Positions 59,223-64,000 of a stretch of 64,000 nt of DNA are shown in pieces. A model generated the notes under the pieces. That model had not been told where the DNA came from. It did no database searches and was given only the letters and a program-made list of their open reading frames with translations. Origin of the DNA: Ensifer canadensis (GTDB taxonomy: Bacteria > Pseudomonadota > Alphaproteobacteria > Rhizobiales > Rhizobiaceae). Positions within the stretch are counted from its first letter, which is position 1. Each line of letters starts with the position of its first letter. Position numbers and translations under genes: made by a program. The DNA lies in NCBI RefSeq assembly GCF_017488845.2, contig NZ_CP083370.1, positions 2,232,001-2,296,000 of the forward strand. The letters are read 5' to 3'.

Positions 59223-60413
59223 TTAGCGGAACGAGACGGCGAAATCCGTTTCATAGGCCGGATCGTCGATCCGACCATCCATCACCAGCTTGGCGCCAAG
59301 CCGACCGATCTCGTCGGAGCTTTTCGCCGCCTGGCCGTTACCACCCGTGACGACGGCAATACGATCGCCGCCGGCAAAGCCGATATAGGGAAAGCCGTGG
59401 CGGGTGAACGACGTCACGCAGGGGCGGAAATGCGTCGAAGCGGGCTTGAAGCCGGGCATCACCTCGGCGAGCAATCCGCCCATGTGTTCCGCTGCTCCGG
59501 CGCCGGCGCTGCCCCGGAACCACGCCCGCACCTCGGGCTCGCTCTTGAGAATGCGGTCGGTCGGATCGCCGCCGATCTTGATGTAATGCTTGCCGTCGGC
59601 ATAGGCGACCGGCGGCAGCAGGTAGTAGCTCTTCGCCTGCTCCGGCGACGCACCGATCAGCGATGGCATATGGTCATAGGTTGGCAGATCGTCAGCCGCG
59701 ACCTCCGCGAAGAACACGGTGCGCGCCTTGACGACGAGGTCGATCGGTCGGGGAAGAAGCGTGTCGGAAAGGGAAAACCCGCCGGCGGCAACGATCACGC
59801 GTCCCGCAGTGAGTGTTGCGCCCTCTGTCGTCGTGACGACGACGCGGTCGCCGGCCTCGGATACGGACGCCACTTCGCTGCGGACAATCCGGGCGCCGGC
59901 CTTTTCCGCACAGATCGTCTGCGCCAGAACGAGCGCATGTGGATTGATGTAGCCGGCCCCTTGCGCCTCGTGGATGCCGGCAAAGCCCTGGGGGAAACGG
60001 AACCAGGCAAAGCGTTCGGACAGTGCATCTTCGTCCAGAAGCGGCGCCTCGACGCCGAGCGCGTCGCGAGCCTTGGCGACCTTCTCGATATAGTCGTAGC
60101 TTCCGCCCGGCGCCGGGCCGGCGATCAGGCAGCCGACTTCCGCATAGAAATCGATGCCGCTTTGCCCGGCGATCTCTCTGTAACGGTCGATGGAACGCTT
60201 GGCGAGACGCGCCCAGACGGGATCGTCGTCGATCGTGCGGGTGATTCGGGCATTGTCGTAATGGCTGGAAAAGACGCCGCCGTGATTGGCCCAGTCGCTG
60301 GGCTCGTCCGGCCCGACCAAGGCCACCCGTGCGCCGGAAAGCGCCAGGTACCGTGCTGCGGCCGCCCCCATCATGCCCTTGCCGACAATGATGAAATCAA
60401 AGCTTTCCGACAT
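59223..60413 (-). CDS. FAD-dependent oxidoreductase (DAO/glycine-sarcosine oxidase family)
   Basis: A 396-residue flavoprotein. The N-terminal FAD fold is FDFIIVGKGMMGAAAARYLALSG (GxGxxG-like GKGMMG), and the C-terminal flavin/substrate segment is TSFTRHGFPYIGF with VVTGGNGQAAKSSDEIG. This matches amine or amino-acid oxidases of the DAO family; the exact substrate is unknown. Start ATG 60413 with GGGGACGGAC upstream; the frame reaches 60428. It lies between rnpB and a RIME1-like element. Confidence 0.88.
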   Translation of the reverse strand: MSESFDFIIVGKGMMGAAAARYLALSGARVALVGPDEPSDWANHGGVFSSHYDNARITRTIDDDPVWARLAKRSIDRYREIAGQSGIDFYAEVGCLIAGPAPGGSYDYIEKVAKARDALGVEAPLLDEDALSERFAWFRFPQGFAGIHEAQGAGYINPHALVLAQTICAEKAGARIVRSEVASVSEAGDRVVVTTTEGATLTAGRVIVAAGGFSLSDTLLPRPIDLVVKARTVFFAEVAADDLPTYDHMPSLIGASPEQAKSYYLLPPVAYADGKHYIKIGGDPTDRILKSEPEVRAWFRGSAGAGAAEHMGGLLAEVMPGFKPASTHFRPCVTSFTRHGFPYIGFAGGDRIAVVTGGNGQAAKSSDEIGRLGAKLVMDGRIDDPAYETDFAVSFR

Positions 60414-60591
60414 GTCCGTCCCCATCATCTCGATCAGGCGGAGATAGCATGTCAGTGCAGTTATGACACTGCGGGGGCATCACATTTCGAAGATCGCCGG
60501 AACGCGAGACCTGTCCGGCTGGAGCATCTGCCACCGCTCAAGGACGGTCAGCGGATGATGCTCGGTATTCGATAGAATACAATGCCCCTTA

Positions 60592-60696
60592 CTGCATAAT
60601 TCCTTAAATCGGATCCGATTAAGGACGAAATTATGCAGCAAGTTTAAAGTGCTACAGCGACCTTTGCGCGTCTAATAAGACGCGCGGCGCTGTAAA
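60592..60696 (+). repeat. RIME1-like element, full copy 2
   Basis: Left palindrome CTGCATAATTCCTTAAATCG with its imperfect complement ending ATTATGCAG, then AAAGTGCTACAGCGACC, GCGCGTC and GACGCGCGGCGCTGTA. Same orientation as the copy at 58617. The remaining gap 60429-60744 shows nothing else definite. Confidence 0.75.
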
Positions 60697-60744
60697 ACAT
60701 GCTTTGCGCGCACGACCTGGTGCGCGCCATACGGACGGCATCAC

Positions 60745-61272
60745 TTAGTCGATGATGCTCTGGACCTTGCCGCAGTAACGCTTGGAGACCGGGTTCATGC
60801 GCTTGGCAGCGTGGCCGGCATTGTACTTCAGGATGGTGCCGCAGGTGGTGCCGCCGGAAAGCTCATGCGCCACAGCAAGATACTTCATGCCGAACTTGAT
60901 GTTCGTTTCGGGATCGTAGAGACCCTTGGAGGAGCCGGAATAGCCCATCATGCGCGCCGTCGCCGGCTTGATCTGCATCAGGCCGATTTCGCCGGCACTG
61001 CCGCGCGCCATGGCATTGAAATTGCTTTCGACCTTGACCACCGCATGGGCCAGGTCCGCCGGAACGCCGTACTGCTTGGCGTAGGACTGGATCAGGATTG
61101 TGTACTGCGTGCCTTCTAAGATTTCCGGTTTCGGGTAACCTGTCGTCCGTGTAACTGACTTGAGGGATGAGGTCTTGATGGTCTTGTCGATATTCCCCGC
61201 ATACGACGTACCAATCCCGGCGAAGAACATGCCAAAGCATGCCGCCACCGCAGCAACAGACGATATTCTCAT
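60745..61272 (-). CDS. Lytic transglycosylase (SLT domain)
   Basis: A 175-residue exported protein: signal peptide with core VAAVAACFGMFFAGIG, cleavage after SYA. The SLT domain follows with the catalytic Glu in AVVKVESNFNAMARGSAGEIGLMQI and the ending LKYNAGHAAKR. It cleaves peptidoglycan glycan strands non-hydrolytically in the periplasm. ATG 61272 is used; GGAG is 12 nt upstream. Small for the family, so probably a minimal single-domain enzyme. Confidence 0.9.
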   Translation of the reverse strand: MRISSVAAVAACFGMFFAGIGTSYAGNIDKTIKTSSLKSVTRTTGYPKPEILEGTQYTILIQSYAKQYGVPADLAHAVVKVESNFNAMARGSAGEIGLMQIKPATARMMGYSGSSKGLYDPETNIKFGMKYLAVAHELSGGTTCGTILKYNAGHAAKRMNPVSKRYCGKVQSIID

Positions 61273-61500
61273 GTAGTTTGAAGTCTCCGGTCTGGGGAAT
61301 GGGCGGCACGGCGCACCCCGCCGTTCAAGCCTCACTTCCCGATCGTTTCATTGACAGGAAATGAGCGTTGCGCCCTGACGTTCCCTGCAGTTCCAATCAG
61401 CGGCAAATGAATGCCGCATCATGGTAAACATGTGGCAACGCAGCAAATTTGTGCGACAAAAGACCGGGAAAGCTAATTTAGCACGCAAAAATTTTGCGCG

Positions 61501-62265
61501 TCAGGCACCAAACTGCGGTAGTCCCGCAAGCAGACGGTGCAACGTATCGAGGGTCGAGATATCGGCGATGCCGTCGACCCTTTCCTGGCGAAAATGCCGT
61601 TGGAAGGCGGCGACGGCGCCCTCGGTTTTTTCGCAGAATTCGCCAGTGACTTCAATGCCGTAACCATAGAGCGACAGCATGGACTGGATCGCCTCGACCG
61701 GTTGGCCGTGATCGCCGCGCTGAAAAAAGCGACCGCCGCCGATCGGCGCCGGCTCCACCCAGTGCCCGACGCCCTCGCGATGCAGGCGATCCCACGGAAA
61801 TTTTTCACCCGGATCGACCTTGCGAATTGGCGCAATATCGCTGTGTGCGAGGACCCGTTCCGGGGCGATCGACCACCGTTCGCCACAGTCCCGACACAAT
61901 TCGACGACCGCAGCGATCTGTTTTTCGGGAAAATCCGGTAGCCCGCCGGGGTGACCGGCGTTGGCGATCTCGATGCCGATCGAGCAGGAATTGATGTCCG
62001 TCTCGCCCTTCCAGAAGCTTTTGCCCGCATGCCAGGCCCGCAGCGTCTCCGGCACGAGCTGGTCGACGCGACCGTCCTCGTGGACGAAATAGTGGCTCGA
62101 AACCTGGCTTTCCTGGCGGCACAGCCATTCGAGCGCAGATTTCGCCGTCGGCATCCCAGTGTAGTGAAGCACGATCATATCGGGCACCCGCGCATCCGCA
62201 CGGTCGCCGAAGTTGGGCGACGGCATGAAACGTGCACCCGAGTAGTCGCAGTATTTCGACGTCAT
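61501..62265 (-). CDS. N-acetylmuramoyl-L-alanine amidase with peptidoglycan-binding domain
   Basis: A 254-residue enzyme of the AmpD/Amidase_2 type. Zn ligands lie in MIVLHYTGMPT, HYFVHEDGRVDQLV, and LAHSDIAPIRKVDPGEKFPW; a PG-binding-1 domain follows (AIQSMLSLYGYGIEVTGEF). No signal peptide is visible, which suggests cytoplasmic AmpD-like recycling of anhydro-muropeptides rather than secretion. Start ATG 62265 overlaps the DnaJ-type gene stop by 4 bp. Confidence 0.93.
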   Translation of the reverse strand: MTSKYCDYSGARFMPSPNFGDRADARVPDMIVLHYTGMPTAKSALEWLCRQESQVSSHYFVHEDGRVDQLVPETLRAWHAGKSFWKGETDINSCSIGIEIANAGHPGGLPDFPEKQIAAVVELCRDCGERWSIAPERVLAHSDIAPIRKVDPGEKFPWDRLHREGVGHWVEPAPIGGGRFFQRGDHGQPVEAIQSMLSLYGYGIEVTGEFCEKTEGAVAAFQRHFRQERVDGIADISTLDTLHRLLAGLPQFGA

Positions 62266-62969
62266 GCGGCGCGGCGTTCTCTCTCGATCGCCTCATAGGC
62301 GGCGTTCAGCGCGGCCATGCGGTCATTGGCGATCGCATGGAACTCTTGCGGCACGCCACGCGCAACCAGCATGTCCGGATGGTTCTCGGACACCAGCACG
62401 CGGTAGTGCTTGCGGATCTTAGCAAAGTCGTCCTTGGGCGAAACGCCGAGCACCTGATAGGGATCGCGGCCGTCGCTGTGCACGTGGCGCGCCATGATCC
62501 GTTCGAAATGCGCTTCGTCCATGTGGAAGATCTCGGCGACCCGCATCAGGAAGGCCAGTTCCTTTTCATGCACCGCGCCGTCGGACTTGGCGATGTGGAA
62601 CAACCCGTCGATGATGTCTTCCAGGATCGGGCAATTGCTCTCGCAGGACGAGCAGAGCGACGCCATCTTCTCGGCATAGGCTTCGAAACCGGCGACGTCC
62701 TGGCGCGCGAGGTTATAGAGACGGGCAACATTCTGGGCCTGATCGGCGGGAAACTCGAAGATATCGCGAAAGGCCGAGACCTCCGCCTCGGTCACGACGC
62801 CGTCGGCCTTCGCCATCTTGGCCGAAAGCGCGATCATCGCCACGGAGAAAGCCACCTTGCGCCGGGTTTCCGGGTCGCCTTCGAACAGTGTGCGCACGGC
62901 CTCGACCACACCGGCAAGTGCGTTGCCGGTGGCGGTGACGATTTTGAGGAGGCTATCCCAGAATGACAT
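62262..62969 (-). CDS. TerB/DnaJ-domain protein (DjlA-like)
   Basis: A 235-residue protein. The N-terminal ~150 residues are helical and TerB-like (FSVAMIALSAKMAKADGVVT, CSSCESNCPIL, IAKSDGAVHEKEL); the C-terminal J domain has DPYQVLGVSP and the HPD tripeptide in VSENHPDML. J domains stimulate DnaK. No transmembrane helix at the start except a weak hydrophobic stretch, unlike E. coli DjlA. It is translationally coupled to the amidase gene downstream. Confidence 0.9.
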   Translation of the reverse strand: MSFWDSLLKIVTATGNALAGVVEAVRTLFEGDPETRRKVAFSVAMIALSAKMAKADGVVTEAEVSAFRDIFEFPADQAQNVARLYNLARQDVAGFEAYAEKMASLCSSCESNCPILEDIIDGLFHIAKSDGAVHEKELAFLMRVAEIFHMDEAHFERIMARHVHSDGRDPYQVLGVSPKDDFAKIRKHYRVLVSENHPDMLVARGVPQEFHAIANDRMAALNAAYEAIERERRAA

Positions 62970-63127
62970 GCACGATTTTCCTGTCTCTCCAGCCTATAGC
63001 ATGGACTATTGTGGTGGCAAATTGCAAGCGGTGGCCTGCGGCGAACCACGGGAATGACGAATTTGTGATGGCCCCTCACTATTGTCAATCCGTTGCGGTA
63101 ACGTTGCGCCAGCGCGAGGGTTCCCAT

Positions 63128-63211
63128 CTGTTCCCTGGGGAACAGGTCAGCACCTTCGGGAAGAGGCTCAACCCCCTGCCCCACAGCGGGTTGGCGCCGA
63201 GCCTGCCTCTT
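63128..63211. ncRNA. Candidate structured RNA or leader upstream of pfp
   Basis: In the 406-bp gap 62970-63375 two strong inverted pairs stand out: CTGTTCCC/GGGAACAG at 63128-63145 and AAGAGGC/GCCTCTT at 63161-63211, the latter enclosing AACCC/GGGTT. A third GC-rich hairpin lies at 63212-63231. Strand and family are unclear; I could not match 6S, SRP or tmRNA. It may be an sRNA, a pfp 5' leader, or just GC-rich folding. Confidence 0.3.
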
Positions 63212-63375
63212 GCCGCCGCGGTTTGCGCGGCATCATGTCCACGGTCGTTTTCGAGACCGAGGCGACAAAACCCAAGCACTTGCCGACCGGACATCCACAG
63301 ACCTGTCATTTAACTTCCATCGGATTTACGCTAGAGAGGCCCCACCAATTGCATGCCGAATCCCGAGGAGGAAAC

Positions 63376-64000
63376 ATGGCCAAGAAGAAAGTCGCAATGC
63401 TGACGGCCGGCGGGCTGGCGCCTTGCCTGTCATCCGCCGTTGGTGGCCTGATCGAACGCTACACCGACATCGCGCCCGACTACGAGCTGGTGGCCTACCG
63501 CTCCGGCTACCAGGGCGTGCTGCTTGGCGACCGCATCGAGATCACCAGGGACATGCGCGAAAATGCGCATATCCTGCACCGCCACGGCGGCTCACCGATC
63601 GGCAACAGCCGCGTCAAGCTCACCAACGCTGCCGACTGCGTCAAGCGCGGCCTGGTCAAGGAGGGTGAAAACCCGCTGCGCGTCGCTGCCGAGCGCCTCG
63701 CCTCCGACGGCATCGGCATCCTGCACACGATCGGTGGCGACGACACCAACACCACCGCCGCCGACCTTGCCGCCTATCTCGGCGCCAATGGCTACGACCT
63801 GACGGTCGTCGGCCTGCCGAAGACGGTCGACAACGACGTGGTGCCGATCCGCCAGTCACTCGGCGCCTGGACGGCCGCCGAACATGGCGCCCGCTTCTTC
63901 GATCATGTCAGCAACGAACAGAGCGCTGCCCCGCGCACGCTCGTCGTCCATGAAGTCATGGGCCGTCACTGCGGCTGGCTGACGGCGGCAACCGCCCGCT
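63376..64000 (+). CDS. pfp: Pyrophosphate-dependent 6-phosphofructokinase, truncated by window edge
   Basis: The frame runs open from ATG 63376 (product MAKKKVAMLTAGGLAPCLSS) to the window end, about 208 residues of an expected ~400. GGAGGA lies 4-5 nt upstream. Phosphofructokinase motifs: the nucleotide/PPi loop TAGGLAPCLSSAVGG, GIGILHTIGGDDTNTTA, the catalytic GLPKTVDNDV, and HEVMGRHCGWL. The GGDD (Asp in place of the Gly of ATP-PFKs) and the PKTVDND form mark a PPi-dependent enzyme, usual in rhizobia, which lack a standard ATP-PFK. It interconverts fructose-6-phosphate and fructose-1,6-bisphosphate. Confidence 0.93.
   Translation, partial: MAKKKVAMLTAGGLAPCLSSAVGGLIERYTDIAPDYELVAYRSGYQGVLLGDRIEITRDMRENAHILHRHGGSPIGNSRVKLTNAADCVKRGLVKEGENPLRVAAERLASDGIGILHTIGGDDTNTTAADLAAYLGANGYDLTVVGLPKTVDNDVVPIRQSLGAWTAAEHGARFFDHVSNEQSAAPRTLVVHEVMGRHCGWLTAATAR

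Noticed and set aside
59097..60575. 492-codon plus-strand frame crossing the rnpB 5' end
   Set aside because: Covers rnpB and is antisense to the oxidoreductase; shadow of that gene.
63085..63240. 6S RNA, SRP RNA or tmRNA upstream of pfp
   Set aside because: Hairpins are present but I could not match the conserved core of any of these; kept only as an unclassified structured region.

Overview
The window looks like a chromosomal segment of a rhizobial alphaproteobacterium, most likely Ensifer/Sinorhizobium or a close relative. Reasons: high GC, a division and cell-wall (dcw) cluster running mraZ-rsmH-ftsL-ftsI-murE-murF-mraY-murD-ftsW-murG-murC-murB-ddl-ftsQ-ftsA-ftsZ followed by lpxC, bamD, recN and ligA, a long-linker FtsZ of about 590 residues, a PPi-type phosphofructokinase, and several RIME-like rhizobial intergenic repeats. 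The species assignment is inference; no marker search was possible.

Left part (1-27 kb) is ordinary mixed gene content: a truncated RND efflux adaptor at the left edge, a Tat-exported cyclase-family hydrolase, an AhpD-like protein, a UvrD/PcrA helicase, a frameshifted STM3941-like gene, DUF488, GNAT, an isochorismatase-fold protein without its cysteine, a phosphoribosyltransferase, a diguanylate cyclase, CreA, a small secreted protein, a cheW-mcp pair, MarR with a divergent FAD monooxygenase, a SCO protein, PrmA, a class III adenylate cyclase with TPRs, an Xaa-Pro aminopeptidase, AzlCD, and PanB/PanC. Upstream of the cyclase gene is a run of hairpins with CUCCUCC loops and a strong terminator, which I read as an unannotated alpha-r14/CUCKOO-like sRNA.

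Middle part (27-41 kb) carries an O-acetyltransferase, ligA, a conserved membrane protein of unknown function, recN, bamD, lpxC and the distal dcw genes ftsZ, ftsA, ftsQ and ddl, all on the minus strand. These cover DNA replication and repair, outer-membrane assembly, lipid A synthesis and Z-ring formation.

The dcw cluster is interrupted between ddl and murB (40.5-44 kb) by an aquaporin, an oppositely oriented MFS transporter and an orphan gene. The proximal dcw block (44-58.1 kb) then runs almost without gaps on the minus strand from mraZ to murB; its one large gap (236 bp) lies between murF and mraY.

Right part (58.1-64 kb) contains the RNase P RNA gene rnpB, an FAD oxidoreductase, a lytic transglycosylase, an overlapping DnaJ/TerB protein and N-acetylmuramoyl-alanine amidase pair, a structured intergenic region, and the 5' part of a PPi-dependent phosphofructokinase cut by the right edge. 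Two RIME1-like elements in the same orientation flank rnpB plus the oxidoreductase. No phage, IS element, CRISPR array, tRNA or 16S/23S/5S rRNA gene was seen.
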